A stretch of DNA of 64,000 bases from Chitinophaga filiformis (GCF_900102545.1 NZ_FNBN01000014.1:1-64000); one strand, 5' to 3'. Positions 9,037 to 17,817 are shown, counted from the first letter of the stretch. The notes: generated from the letters alone by a model not told the origin. Numbers and translations: made by a program.

Positions 9037-9189
9037 CTAGCCCCCCTTACGAGTTTCCACGTGTGGTTCAGCACTAGCTTTTGCGCCCATCATTTCCATT
9101 GCGTCAAGAACAGCAGCCATCGTCATTTCTAACTTTATCAGCAGTGCCAGTATTCGCTGCATTGTATCAGCTCCAATTCTAAATTCCAT
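9037..9189 (-). CDS. Small paralogue of the coiled-coil array (50 aa)
   Basis: Fifty residues starting MEFRIGADTMQRILALLIKL and ending EPHVETRKGG. The start aligns with the 8471-8971 protein (MELTFGAD...IVTLLTNM), and the EPHxxT tail aligns with the 9255-9422 protein (EPHTGTED). It is Met-rich in the middle (LEMTMAAVLDAMEMMG) and predicted helical. It is too short for most gene callers. Support comes from paralogy at both ends and the conserved upstream leader. Function unknown. Confidence 0.6.
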   Translation of the reverse strand: MEFRIGADTMQRILALLIKLEMTMAAVLDAMEMMGAKASAEPHVETRKGG

Positions 9190-9254
9190 AGTAAAAAATG
9201 TTTTTGTATAAATGATTGGTTAAAAAGTGGAGTCTCACTAAACCCGATACAGGA

Positions 9255-9422
9255 TTAGTCTTCCGTTCCCGTGTGTGGTTCAATACTGGTTTTCTGTCCC
9301 GCATTTCCAGACCCTTCTGTCATCCTGGTTAGGATTGCTTGTATATTGATCATTACGGCCTCCATATTGGTCAATAGTGCTATTACATGCTGACCTATGT
9401 CAGTCCCCGGTGTTAATTCCAT
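9255..9422 (-). CDS. Small paralogue of the coiled-coil array (55 aa)
   Basis: Fifty-five residues, MELTPGTDIGQHVIALLTNM at the start and SIEPHTGTED at the end. The segment VIALLTNMEAVMINIQAIL matches VTLLTNMQTTLDNL of the long member, so it looks like a head-only version of that protein. Its C-terminal TGTED is identical to that of the next ORF (9480-9671), suggesting cassette duplication with tail exchange. The upstream leader is again conserved. Function unknown. Confidence 0.6.
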   Translation of the reverse strand: MELTPGTDIGQHVIALLTNMEAVMINIQAILTRMTEGSGNAGQKTSIEPHTGTED

Positions 9423-9479
9423 AACTAAACATGTTTTTGCAAAATGATTGATTAAAAGTGATCTCTATCCTGTTACGGA

Positions 9480-9671
9480 TTAGTCTTCCGTTCCAGTTTC
9501 CTTAGTCGGTTGCGCATCAGTCTTCTCCTCCTCCTTCTTTGTTTCTCCTTTGAATGCATCTGCTCTTATAATGAATATCTCTTCCTCCGTAGGAGTTATA
9601 ATGTTAATATTTACATTATTTACTACTACCTGAACTGGTTGTGCTGGATCAGCTTTAACTGTGAATTCCAT
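9480..9671 (-). CDS. Small acidic/charged member of the array (63 aa)
   Basis: Sixty-three residues starting MEFTVKADPAQPVQVVVNNV and ending KETGTED. The start at 9671 is preferred over an ATG two codons upstream (9677) because ME(F/L)xxxAD then aligns with its neighbours. The middle is a short Val/Asn/Ile-rich strand-like stretch, then a Lys/Glu-rich tail (KGETKKEEEKTDAQPTKE). It differs from the helical members after the first 11 residues but shares the final TGTED and the leader. Function unknown. Confidence 0.6.
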   Translation of the reverse strand: MEFTVKADPAQPVQVVVNNVNINIITPTEEEIFIIRADAFKGETKKEEEKTDAQPTKETGTED

Positions 9672-9691
9672 GATCATAAAAGTTGTTTTTT

Positions 9692-9919
9692 TTAAATAAA
9701 TGATTGGTTAGAAAATAATATATCGGACAATAGACCTCCCTTCCCGCTTACCCGCGGTAAACAGAACCTCCATGCTAACAAGTCTTTAAAATGCCGTCCT
9801 CCAGTGCCAGACAACGAGGGCAATAAATCCTCATCCGTCTTACCTCGCGGTAAAACAGGCACTGTGACAATTTCAATTATTAGGGTGTGATGATGCCAGC
9901 AAAAGATTGATTGCGGCAA
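9692..9919 (-). pseudogene. Possible decayed member or spacer of the array
   Basis: An open frame of 75 codons with only a TTG start, containing a twofold motif (VPVLPRGK and FCLPRVSGK) and the DNA repeat cgcggtaaa at 9753 and 9845. It ends inside the conserved leader of the 9480-9671 gene. No similarity to the other members in protein sequence; the DNA just upstream (9935-9955) weakly resembles the shared leader. It could be a degenerate copy or non-coding. Confidence 0.25.
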
Positions 9920-9963
9920 TGCGTAGTCGGGACGTCTACAAACAAATCAATAGGTCAACGATA

Positions 9964-10083
9964 TTAAGCAGGCTTTGATACAACCTCATTGCGTGGGTAT
10001 CGCTTTCTGCTCTTTCTCTTTTTAGGATGCTGCTGCTCGGTACCCGGAAATAATATCGGTAGTTGAGCAGGTATTTTCTGCAT
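9964..10083 (-). CDS. Possible small basic peptide, first ORF of the array (39 aa)
   Basis: Starts MQKIPAQLPILFPGTEQQHP and continues with a very basic stretch KKRKSRKRYPR. An ATG two codons upstream (10089) is an alternative. The 42 bp upstream resemble the leader of 9480-9671 (ATCATAAAA, then a T-run, ATGAATAATGGTTGG), which is the main reason to list it. No relatives recognised. It could be a regulatory peptide or a chance ORF. Confidence 0.35.
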   Translation of the reverse strand: MQKIPAQLPILFPGTEQQHPKKRKSRKRYPRNEVVSKPA

Positions 10084-10179
10084 TATCATAAAAACAGTTT
10101 TCACATGAATAATGGTTGGCTTCAATCAGAAAAGTAATAACCTTTCAAATTTTATAACCCTTCGATCAGAAAGGTATGG

Positions 10180-10241
10180 AACTGTGTCTATCCTAAGATA
10201 ACTGTACTTATCCTGAAGATAACTGTGTCTATCCGGAAGAT
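10180..10241. repeat. Three 20-21-bp direct repeats
   Basis: Tandem copies at 10180-10199, 10200-10220 and 10221-10241 with the consensus AACTGTGTCTATCCTGAAGA. The third is followed by ACACAGTT (10245-10252), an inverted copy of the unit's start, so a hairpin AACTGTGT...ACACAGTT can form. The repeats lie between the small-ORF array and the 3' end of the YfhO-like gene, upstream of the array in its direction of transcription, and may be a regulator binding region. Confidence 0.7.
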
Positions 10242-10317
10242 AAACACAGTTATCCTATGGCGGATTGATAATTTCTATCATAAACAAACAATGGTTTTTT
10301 ATTACCCCTCAAAAGTA

Positions 10318-12834
10318 TTAAACACTTTTCGGTTTTCCCTTGTTCATTTTGTTCATTCCCACATTCATCACCACACTTCCGGCCAGCAGCAATAACATTG
10401 CTATATAACTTGATACTGATAGTTTAATGCCGGTATAATAAGATGACGGCTCAAATCGGAATGTGATCGTATGTTTCCCCGCTGGTACCTGCATCCCACG
10501 CAATGCATAATCTACGCGGCAATAAGGCGCTGGCTGCTCATCAATGAACGCATGCCAGCCCTGCTCATAATACACCTCAGAAAACACTGCAAATTGCGGA
10601 GTACTTGCCATACTGTTATAACTAATCTCATTCAGATTGTTTGCAATAAGACTGATAGTCGCAGTAGAATCAAAAGACGGATTGTCTTTAATCAACGCCT
10701 TATATCGCTGGTCTATCACCACGGAATCCTTTGTATCCAGATGATCAAGCGCTTTCATCTCTGCGTCCGCATCCTTCGCCCACAGGATGTGCTTTACAAA
10801 CCAGGCATTACCCAATGCATCAGGGTTTCTCTGCGCAACAGGATGCCCGTCATTTCCAGGTACGATCACATATTTTGTATTGAGCATGTTAAGCACGCTG
10901 ATATTATTACGACTGATCTGCCGCTCAATCAGATCAGCATACAATTGTAGTTTAGCCGCATGATAACCGCCTATACTCTTATGAAAATAAGACGTCATTG
11001 CATCCTCAAATGGGGAAGCCGTGAGATTCAACACTCTGTAGTAAGGGTCTTTATCCTGCAATATCTGCTGATCTGCTTCTGACGCCTGGAACGGTTGACT
11101 GTAGCTGTTTTCGTCTATAAAGCTCTCTGCATTCAGATAGCGGTTGTCGACCTGCAGAAGATCAACCACAATTAACAGCGAAATGCCTGCCAGCAACCAG
11201 GTGGCATTAAAACGGTTCTTAAGGAATAACCATAACAGCAGAAAAGCGAGGCCTGTGAAAATTACAGTCCGCAATACATCATTATGATACAGGTCTTGTC
11301 TATCCACATACAGGGCTGTCATCAGCTCATCTGCTGCCTGCGTGTTACCCGCAAACATTTGCGTCAACCTTGAACGGAATACATCATCTCCACCGGGATT
11401 CCCAGCATCGTTGGTGGCATTTGTAAACCTGGCCCCAAAGGATGCTGCATAGATCACCAACAGCATGCCTGCAATGATCATTCCTGTCCATTTCAACTTC
11501 CGCTGCAGCTCTTCACGCGACAACTTTCCACTGATCAGCTCCTGCAATGTGAGCGCCGCCAATGCGGCAAATGAAAGCTGGGTAATGATCAATGCCTGTG
11601 ATGGTGCACGGAACTTGTTATACATCGGGAAATGATCGAACATAAAATAGTTGAACACTGAAAAATTGCTGCCCCAGGCCAGTAAAATACCCAAAACACT
11701 GATGGCAATCAGCCACCATTTATGCCATGACCGGATAACAAAAAGCCCCAGTAATGCCAGCAGGCAAATAACGGCGCCCATATATACAGGTCCGGAAGTA
11801 CCCAGAACAGATTGATCGCCCCAATAAAGATTCCAGTGTTTGGTCGCCTCCTGCGCACTGGGTTCCGGTACGCCCATCGATACCAGTTTCTTATATGTCT
11901 CTGAGCTGTTACTCAATGCTCCGGAAGAGCTGCCGCCATATATATCTGGCACCAGCATAGTAAAGGTTTCAAATTTGCCATAACTCCAGCGGAAAGCGTA
12001 CTCCCTGTCTAATCCCCCCTTGCTTTTATCTGCTGATGTTCCCGGTAGCGGCGTCAGTTCCGAGGTGCCGCCACGGGTACTCTCTTTGGAATATTCATAG
12101 GTCGTCCATAAGGTGAGTGCATTGGATCCCAGTGCAAGCACCAGTGCTAGTATGGTCAGCAGTCCGCTGATAATAAGATGTTTATATTGTTTTTGAACAA
12201 TGCAGTATACTGTATAAACGATAGCAACCACTGCCAGCACCAGGAAGAAATAATAGGTGATCTGCAGGTGATTGGCGCCTACCAGGTAAGTAAGGAACAG
12301 CGCCATAATACCCGTTCCCAATAGATATTTTTTACGTACGATCAGCACAAAGCCTGCTATTACCCCCGGCAGATAGGCCAGTGCCAGCATCTTGGTTTCA
12401 TGCCCCGTCACGATAATAATAGGCGAATAACTGGCATAGGTATACGCTACCGCTCCCACAAACCCTACCCAGGAATTAGTGCCCAGCACAATACATAACA
12501 GGTAAAAGCATAGCGCAGAGAGGAACAAGACATCTATCGGTTTGGGTAATCCGAAGGTCAGGATTGCCGGAATGTAACCGGTAAAAGTATACGGCGTTTC
12601 CATCGCTATCTGGTAGGTAGGCATCCCGCCGAATGCACTGGTCGTCCACAATGGGGTTACACCATGCGTCTGCTTAAATTGCATGGCTTCCCTGGACATT
12701 GCCTGCCATTGCGCATTGTCACTCTGGCTGAGTATTTTGCCATTCAGGGCCGGCTTACAATAGATAACAGAAAGCACCAACAGCCCTAGTATAGCAAGTG
12801 CATGTGGCAACAAAGTATTCAAACGGGTGATCAT
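10318..12834 (-). CDS. YfhO-family polytopic membrane protein
   Basis: 838 aa, about a dozen hydrophobic helices (for example LLPHALAILGLLVLSVIYCK, then VGFVGAVAYTYASYSPIIIV and LLGTGIMALFLTYLVG). It has a large soluble C-terminal portion (about residues 560-800) and a last helix near IAMLLLLAGSVVM. The N-terminal SQSDNAQWQAMSREAMQF and WTTSAFGGMPTYQI are typical of Bacteroidota YfhO proteins, relatives of GT-C glycosyltransferases thought to transfer sugars from a lipid carrier to cell-wall polymers. The conserved acidic first loop (QSDN) fits GT-C. Its substrate here is unknown. It stands alone, preceded by a terminator, so it is probably monocistronic. Confidence 0.85.
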   Translation of the reverse strand: MITRLNTLLPHALAILGLLVLSVIYCKPALNGKILSQSDNAQWQAMSREAMQFKQTHGVTPLWTTSAFGGMPTYQIAMETPYTFTGYIPAILTFGLPKPIDVLFLSALCFYLLCIVLGTNSWVGFVGAVAYTYASYSPIIIVTGHETKMLALAYLPGVIAGFVLIVRKKYLLGTGIMALFLTYLVGANHLQITYYFFLVLAVVAIVYTVYCIVQKQYKHLIISGLLTILALVLALGSNALTLWTTYEYSKESTRGGTSELTPLPGTSADKSKGGLDREYAFRWSYGKFETFTMLVPDIYGGSSSGALSNSSETYKKLVSMGVPEPSAQEATKHWNLYWGDQSVLGTSGPVYMGAVICLLALLGLFVIRSWHKWWLIAISVLGILLAWGSNFSVFNYFMFDHFPMYNKFRAPSQALIITQLSFAALAALTLQELISGKLSREELQRKLKWTGMIIAGMLLVIYAASFGARFTNATNDAGNPGGDDVFRSRLTQMFAGNTQAADELMTALYVDRQDLYHNDVLRTVIFTGLAFLLLWLFLKNRFNATWLLAGISLLIVVDLLQVDNRYLNAESFIDENSYSQPFQASEADQQILQDKDPYYRVLNLTASPFEDAMTSYFHKSIGGYHAAKLQLYADLIERQISRNNISVLNMLNTKYVIVPGNDGHPVAQRNPDALGNAWFVKHILWAKDADAEMKALDHLDTKDSVVIDQRYKALIKDNPSFDSTATISLIANNLNEISYNSMASTPQFAVFSEVYYEQGWHAFIDEQPAPYCRVDYALRGMQVPAGKHTITFRFEPSSYYTGIKLSVSSYIAMLLLLAGSVVMNVGMNKMNKGKPKSV

Positions 12835-12880
12835 AACGATGTGATGTAAATGAATAGTGAATATAGAAATAGTTTAAATA

Positions 12881-12915
12881 AAAAAGGAGCCCTGTTTATT
12901 ACAGCGCTCCTTTTT
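12881..12915. terminator. Bidirectional terminator between CorC-like and YfhO-like genes
   Basis: AAAAAGGAGC (12881-12890) pairs with GCTCCTTTTT (12906-12915), with a further CTGT/ACAG inner stem. It ends the leftward transcript of the CorC-like gene 22 bp after its stop. Confidence 0.8.
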
Positions 12916-12936
12916 ACTATCTGCTACAGGAAAGAG

Positions 12937-14271
12937 TTATTTCTCTTCTTCCTTTTCCTTATCTTTTTCTTTCTGCACATTACAGATGTGCACCTTTGCA
13001 ATACGGTGCTGGTCCATTTTAATCACTTCCAGCTTCAGGTTCCTCCAGCTGATACTATCACCGGTAGTTGGAATTTTACCCATCCTGTCTAATATAAATC
13101 CGCCCAGCGTTACGAAATTGGCAATATTTACTTTCTGCGGATCAGCGTCTATACCCATCAACTCCAGGAACTCTACGAATGGCAACTGACCATCTACCAG
13201 CAGACTGCCATCTTCATTGCGGATCACCTCATACTCAAATTCATTTGTTTCAGAGATATCTCCTACAAGCGCATCCACGATATCGTTGATGGTAACCAGA
13301 CCTTTGATAGACCCGAATTCATCCACTACCATTGCCTGGTAGATACGTTCTCTTTTGAACAGCTCCAGCAGCTGATAAGCCCTGTTATGAACAGTCACTA
13401 CCAGCAGTTTCCGGCTGATACTGTCCAGGTTATTGATCACCTCATTGAAATTCTCACTGAGAAGGTCCTTGGAATACACAAAACCTGTCGTATGATCCAA
13501 GTCCTCTTTTGCAAGAGGATAAACCGTATGTTTCTGTGAAAGGATCTTGGCTTTATTTACTTCAGGATCGTCCGTAATGTCCAGCCATACCACCTCATTA
13601 CGGGGTGTCATCAGGGCAGATACCTGGCGGTCGCCCAGGTTGAACACGTTCTGTATCAGTGCTTTCTCGGTTTCTTCAATCACGCCTCCCTGGTGACTTT
13701 CAGCGATAATCACGCGGAGCTCTTCTTCCGTGTGGATGTCTTCATGCTCATGCACCGGGCGGATACCCACCATGCGCAGTATCACGTTGGCAAGACCGTT
13801 GAGTATCCAGATGAAAGGTCTGAACACCACGTAGAACAATTTCAGCGGCAGCGCAACGGTAAAGGTCGTAGGCACCGGTTTGCGTATGGCCAGTGATTTA
13901 GGCGCCAGTTCCCCGAATACGATATGCAGTATGGTAATGCTCAGGAAGGCAAAGGGAATGGCTATTTTATGCGCGGTTGCTTCTTCCAGGTTGAGATGTA
14001 ATGCCTGAAAAAGTTGGATGATCAGTGTTGTAGTCACTTTTTCGCCTACCCAGCCCAATCCAAGTGAGGCAAGGGTGATTCCCAGCTGGGTGGCTGCAAG
14101 ATAACCGTCCAGGTTATTAACAATACTTTTGGCCATCTGCGAAACCGTCTTACTACGGCCGGAATTGACTTCTATCTGCGAGGACCGGACTTTCACAATC
14201 GCAAATTCTGCTGCCACAAAAAATCCGTTCAGCAGTACCAGGAAGATGGTGAAAAATATGTCTAATGTCAT
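12937..14271 (-). CDS. CorC/HlyC-type protein (CNNM, CBS pair, transporter-associated domain)
   Basis: 444 aa. Residues 1-190 form the CNNM/DUF21 membrane domain (FFTIFLVLLNGFFVAAEFAI, then YLAATQLGITLASLGLGWVG and the FGELAPKSLAI signature). Residues about 205-335 are a CBS pair (ALMTPRNEVVWLDITDDP; MVVDEFGSIKGLVTINDIVDALVGD), and residues about 350-435 a CorC_HlyC domain (DGSLLVDGQLPFVEFLELMG). The C-terminus is Lys/Glu-rich. Family members are linked to Mg2+/Co2+ efflux or homeostasis; the older 'hemolysin' label is not supported. All domains are present at normal length. Confidence 0.9.
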   Translation of the reverse strand: MTLDIFFTIFLVLLNGFFVAAEFAIVKVRSSQIEVNSGRSKTVSQMAKSIVNNLDGYLAATQLGITLASLGLGWVGEKVTTTLIIQLFQALHLNLEEATAHKIAIPFAFLSITILHIVFGELAPKSLAIRKPVPTTFTVALPLKLFYVVFRPFIWILNGLANVILRMVGIRPVHEHEDIHTEEELRVIIAESHQGGVIEETEKALIQNVFNLGDRQVSALMTPRNEVVWLDITDDPEVNKAKILSQKHTVYPLAKEDLDHTTGFVYSKDLLSENFNEVINNLDSISRKLLVVTVHNRAYQLLELFKRERIYQAMVVDEFGSIKGLVTINDIVDALVGDISETNEFEYEVIRNEDGSLLVDGQLPFVEFLELMGIDADPQKVNIANFVTLGGFILDRMGKIPTTGDSISWRNLKLEVIKMDQHRIAKVHICNVQKEKDKEKEEEK

Positions 14272-14314
14272 GTATGATGTGTCTTAATTTATACTAAGGA
14301 TTCTTAAGATAGTA

Positions 14315-14671
14315 CTAATTTGCCTGTTTAGGTCTATGCAGGTCACCCCAATCAGAAATGATCTGCAACATATGTCTCATAGACTGACCGTCGCTTGTAA
14401 GCTCATATTCCACTCTTGGCGGCACTTCCGCATATACCAGCCGTTTAATCAGCCCGTCCTTTTCCAGCTCCCGTAACTGCAATACAAGAATGCGCTCGGA
14501 TACATCAGGAATGTTCTTTTTTAGTTCGCTATACCGTAATTTACCTCCCAGGAGCGCCCAGAGTATCGTTGGCTTCCACCTTCCTCCAATCAGATCGAGC
14601 GTATAAGCCATCCCGCAATTTACGTGTATCTTATTCCTGTTCAATGTATTAGTTGAGCTTTCCTTTCTCAT
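14315..14671 (-). CDS. HxlR-family winged-helix transcriptional regulator
   Basis: 118 aa. It has the HxlR pattern: an N-terminal Cys (VNCGMAYTLDLIGGRWKPTI), then LLGGKLRYSELKKNIPDVSE and RILVLQLRELEKDGLIKR, and the wing VPPRVEYELTSDGQSM. The single Cys at about residue 19 is the position that senses electrophiles or oxidants in YodB/HypR-type members. It is divergent from an SDR gene across a 96-bp gap with direct repeats, so it most likely represses that gene and itself. Confidence 0.9.
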   Translation of the reverse strand: MRKESSTNTLNRNKIHVNCGMAYTLDLIGGRWKPTILWALLGGKLRYSELKKNIPDVSERILVLQLRELEKDGLIKRLVYAEVPPRVEYELTSDGQSMRHMLQIISDWGDLHRPKQAN

Positions 14672-14682
14672 TACTTACATTT

Positions 14683-14711
14683 TTGTCAGTACTTAATAAT
14701 CTTGTCAGTAC
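14683..14711. promoter_or_regulatory. Probable HxlR operator in the divergent promoter
   Basis: TTGTCAGTAC occurs at 14683-14692 and again at 14702-14711, 19 bp apart. Within it GTACT (14689-14693) and AGTAC (14707-14711) also form an inverted repeat. The site lies between the HxlR start (14671) and the SDR start (14768). Binding by the adjacent HxlR protein is inferred from position. Confidence 0.55.
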
Positions 14712-14767
14712 CTGTAAAATTAACGCTACCGCTTTACTTTTACAAACAATTAAGAAAAATAGTTATT

Positions 14768-15511
14768 ATGAAACATCTTGAAAACAAGGTCGCATTAGTG
14801 ACTGGTGGCAGCCGTGGCATGGGCGCCGCCATCGTAAAACAACTGGCTGAAGAAGGCGCAAATGTAGCATTTACCTATGTCCGTTCTGCTGAAAAGGCCC
14901 GGCAGCTGGCTGCTGAGGTTTCGAAATCAACTGGTCAAATGGTACTTGCCCTGGCGGCAGACAATGCCTCCGATACCGCGGTAACAGCTGCTGTGGAAGA
15001 AGTAGCCAGTAAACTCGGAGGAATAGACATCCTGGTGAACAATGCCGGTATCTACGAAAAGAAACCACTGGAAGAGCAAACGGCGGCGGATTATGATGAA
15101 ATGATGGATATCAATGTGAAGGCTGTATATATGGCTTCGATTACCGCCATGAAACACATGAAAGCAGGAGGGAGGATTATCAGTATCGGCAGCAATATGG
15201 CCGACCGTGTAGCTGGTCCCGGCGCCACGCTTTATGCAACAAGCAAGGCTGCACTGAAAGGCTTTACAAAAGGACTGGCCAGGGAACTCGGTCCCAAAGG
15301 CATTACGGTGAACCTCGTGCAGCCCGGTCCGATAGATACTGATATGAACCCGGCTAACAGCGCGCATGCCGACATGGTCCGCTCTATGATGGCATTGCAA
15401 CACTATGGCCATGTATCAGACATCGCCGGCATCGTAAGCTTCCTGGCAAGCCCGAAAAGCGGATTTATCACGGGCGCCTTCCTGACAATAGACGGTGGCT
15501 TTAGCATCTGA
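14768..15511 (+). CDS. SDR-family NAD(P)-dependent oxidoreductase
   Basis: 247 aa classical short-chain dehydrogenase/reductase. It has the cofactor motif TGGSRGMGAA, NNAG (ILVNNAGIYEK), the catalytic Ser in RIISIGSNMADR and YATSKAALKG with Tyr and Lys, then PGPIDTDMNP and the C-terminal FITGAFLTIDGGFSI. The substrate cannot be told. The gene is divergent from an HxlR regulator, a common arrangement for quinone or carbonyl detoxification (inference). The start is at 14768, where the Rossmann fold begins 10 residues in; the in-frame upstream start at 14702 lies on the operator repeat. Confidence 0.9.
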   Translation: MKHLENKVALVTGGSRGMGAAIVKQLAEEGANVAFTYVRSAEKARQLAAEVSKSTGQMVLALAADNASDTAVTAAVEEVASKLGGIDILVNNAGIYEKKPLEEQTAADYDEMMDINVKAVYMASITAMKHMKAGGRIISIGSNMADRVAGPGATLYATSKAALKGFTKGLARELGPKGITVNLVQPGPIDTDMNPANSAHADMVRSMMALQHYGHVSDIAGIVSFLASPKSGFITGAFLTIDGGFSI

Positions 15512-15551
15512 TAAAAGGATACGGCCTTCAATGTGGTATTAACCCAATGAT

Positions 15552-15579
15552 ACAGAATAGAGTGACGTCCCTATTCTGT
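15552..15579 (+). terminator. Hairpin after the SDR gene
   Basis: ACAGAATAG (15552-15560) and CTATTCTGT (15571-15579) form a 9-bp perfect stem 40 bp after the stop. No strong T-tract. Confidence 0.5.
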
Positions 15580-15672
15580 TCATTACAGACGGTCTCTGAC
15601 ATTCATTCCTGAAAATTGTAATCTTTCAAAAAAAAATTATAGCTTATGAGCCAATATTAACCATTCAACGTT

Positions 15673-17817
15673 ATGATCAAACAGATCGCGATCGCTTTTG
15701 TCGCCACACTGGCCCTGCAACCCGCCAGTGCCCAGATGAAGAAAATCTCCTTAACTACAGACCATACCGAGCTAGTCTTCTCTGTTGACCCGAAAGGAAA
15801 GTTATTCCAGAGTTACCTGGGAAGCAGGTTGACAGGAAATAATGACCTGCCACAAGGGAATCATGAAGCCTATATTCCTGCCGGTATCAACAACCTGTTC
15901 GAACCTGCTGTCAGCGTGACCCATGCTGACGGAAATCCCTCACTGGAACTCTTATATTCCTCTTTATCAGTAGATTCAGCTGTTTCAGGTGTAACTGCGT
16001 ATACGATTACGCTGAAAGATCCGCAGTACCCTTTTGAGGTATTGCTGCATGTTGACTGTTACAGGAAAGATGATATTTTCAGGAGCTGGACCGAGATCCG
16101 CCATAAGGAGAAAGGTCCCGTTACACTGAATAATTTTGCCTCTTCCATGCTGCACTTCGATGCACGCAGATACTGGCTGACCAACTTCCACGGCGACTGG
16201 GCGGAAGAAGCTAAAATGAAGGATAATGAACTGACCAGCGGTACAAAGATCCTTGATACCAAACTGGGTACCAGGGCCGATATGTACCAGTCTCCATTCT
16301 TTTTCATGTCCCTGAATGAGCCTTCCACAGAAACACATGGTGAACTGATTGCGGGTACCCTCGCATGGACAGGCAATTTCCGCTTCGCCTTTGAAGTAGA
16401 TGAACATAACTCCCTACGCATGGTGACAGGCATGAACACCTACGCATCGCAGTATAAACTACAGCCTGATCAATCATTTATAACACCAGGTTTTCTCTTT
16501 ACCTATTCTAATACCGGAAGAGGAACTGCCAGCCGTAATTTCCATCACTGGGCCAATAAATGGGGTGTATTAAACGGGGATGTTCCCAGAACGATACTAT
16601 TGAACAACTGGGAAGCAACAGGTTTCGATTTTAATGAAGAGAAACTGACAAACCTGCTTGATGATACAAAGAAACTAGGGGCAGATCTTTTCCTCCTGGA
16701 TGATGGATGGTTTGCCAATAAATATCCCCGTAATGACGATAAAACTTCCTTAGGTGACTGGGAGGAAAACAGGACAAAACTGCCTCATGGCCTTGGCTAC
16801 CTGGTGAAAACAGCTGCTGCCAAAGGTGTGAAATTCGGTATCTGGGTAGAGCCTGAAATGGTCAACCCTAAAAGCGAACTGTATGAAAAACATCCTGACT
16901 GGATACTGAAACTGCCTAACCGTGAGGAAGATTATTTCCGTAATCAGCTGGTGCTGGACCTGTTGAACCCTAAAGTGCAGGATTTTGTATTTGGAGTACT
17001 GGACAATATGCTGACGGCTAACCCCGGCATTGCTTATATCAAATGGGATTGTAACCGTATGATCACCAATGCGTGGTCGCCTTACCTGAAAGATAATCAG
17101 TCAGCCCTGTACATTGACTATGTACGCAGTCTGTATAAAGTACTGGGCCGCCTGAGAGCTAAATATAAAGATATTCCCATCATGCTTTGCTCCGGTGGCG
17201 GCGGCCGTGTGGATTATGGCGCATTGCCCTATTTCACCGAATTCTGGCCCAGCGATAATACTGACGCATTTGAAAGGGTATTCATTCAATGGGGTTACTC
17301 TTATTTCTTTCCGTCTTTTACGATTGCCTGTCACGTGACTTCCTGGGGGAAACAGTCCCTGAAGTACCGTACCGATGTAGCTATGATGGGCCGCCTGGGA
17401 TATGATATCAACGTCGATAAATTCACACCGGAGGAACTGGCTTTCAGTCAGCAGGCGGTGAACAATTACAGGCGTTTATACCCTGTTATCAGTCATGGAG
17501 ACCTATACCGCCTCATATCACCATATGAGGAAAACAGGGCCGTGCTGATGTATGTAAATGATGTAAAGGATAAAGCTGTGGTATTCTCCTACAACCTGCA
17601 CACCCGTTATGGAGAGAGCTTCCCGAACGTACGGTTTGAAGGCCTGAATGCCACAAAACAGTACAAGGTAGAAGAGATTAATACCGCTGATGGAAAAGCC
17701 AGCAACTGGAAAGAGAACGGAAAAGTGTTTACGGGAGATTATCTGATGAAGGTGGGCTTACCGGTATCCGGAAGAAGAGAATTATCCAGTATGGTGCTTG
17801 AACTGACTGGCATATAA
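15673..17817 (+). CDS. Exported alpha-galactosidase, GH36
   Basis: 714 aa. Signal peptide MIKQIAIAFVATLALQPASA. An N-terminal beta-supersandwich is followed by a TIM barrel with NNWEATGFDFNEEKL, ADLFLLDDGWF, FGIWVEPEMVNPKSELY, YIKWDCNR (predicted nucleophile D459), the GGGGR motif and WPSDNTDAFER (acid/base Asp region, residues 528-531), then a C-terminal beta domain. These are the GH36 signatures; such enzymes release alpha-1,6-linked galactose from raffinose-type oligosaccharides or galactomannan. It acts in the periplasm or at the surface. No SusC/D or regulator is adjacent, so it is not an evident PUL member. Confidence 0.93.
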   Translation: MIKQIAIAFVATLALQPASAQMKKISLTTDHTELVFSVDPKGKLFQSYLGSRLTGNNDLPQGNHEAYIPAGINNLFEPAVSVTHADGNPSLELLYSSLSVDSAVSGVTAYTITLKDPQYPFEVLLHVDCYRKDDIFRSWTEIRHKEKGPVTLNNFASSMLHFDARRYWLTNFHGDWAEEAKMKDNELTSGTKILDTKLGTRADMYQSPFFFMSLNEPSTETHGELIAGTLAWTGNFRFAFEVDEHNSLRMVTGMNTYASQYKLQPDQSFITPGFLFTYSNTGRGTASRNFHHWANKWGVLNGDVPRTILLNNWEATGFDFNEEKLTNLLDDTKKLGADLFLLDDGWFANKYPRNDDKTSLGDWEENRTKLPHGLGYLVKTAAAKGVKFGIWVEPEMVNPKSELYEKHPDWILKLPNREEDYFRNQLVLDLLNPKVQDFVFGVLDNMLTANPGIAYIKWDCNRMITNAWSPYLKDNQSALYIDYVRSLYKVLGRLRAKYKDIPIMLCSGGGGRVDYGALPYFTEFWPSDNTDAFERVFIQWGYSYFFPSFTIACHVTSWGKQSLKYRTDVAMMGRLGYDINVDKFTPEELAFSQQAVNNYRRLYPVISHGDLYRLISPYEENRAVLMYVNDVKDKAVVFSYNLHTRYGESFPNVRFEGLNATKQYKVEEINTADGKASNWKENGKVFTGDYLMKVGLPVSGRRELSSMVLELTGI

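Larger units (their letters stand above)
8972..10131 (-). repeat. Repeated leader sequence in front of each small ORF
   Basis: Directly upstream of each start on the minus strand lies an AT-rich leader of about 40 bp: 8972-9011, 9190-9226, 9423-9459, 9672-9715 and, more diverged, 10090-10131. On the plus strand the shared core reads TGTATAAATGATTGGTTAAA. In the first three it continues into a second shared block, CTAAACCCGATACAG (near 9024 and 9238), and part of the preceding gene's 3' end. The ORF plus leader therefore looks like a duplicated cassette. A role as translation-initiation region or promoter is inference. Confidence 0.7.

Noticed and set aside
8471-10083. Small-ORF array as RiPP or graspetide precursors
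   Set aside because: No conserved core repeat, no GG leader cleavage site, and no ATP-grasp, lanthionine synthetase, radical-SAM or peptidase-transporter gene nearby.
12937-14271. Hemolysin label for the CorC/HlyC-type gene
   Set aside because: Domain content (CNNM, CBS, CorC_HlyC) fits ion homeostasis; the hemolysin name is historical and not supported by sequence.
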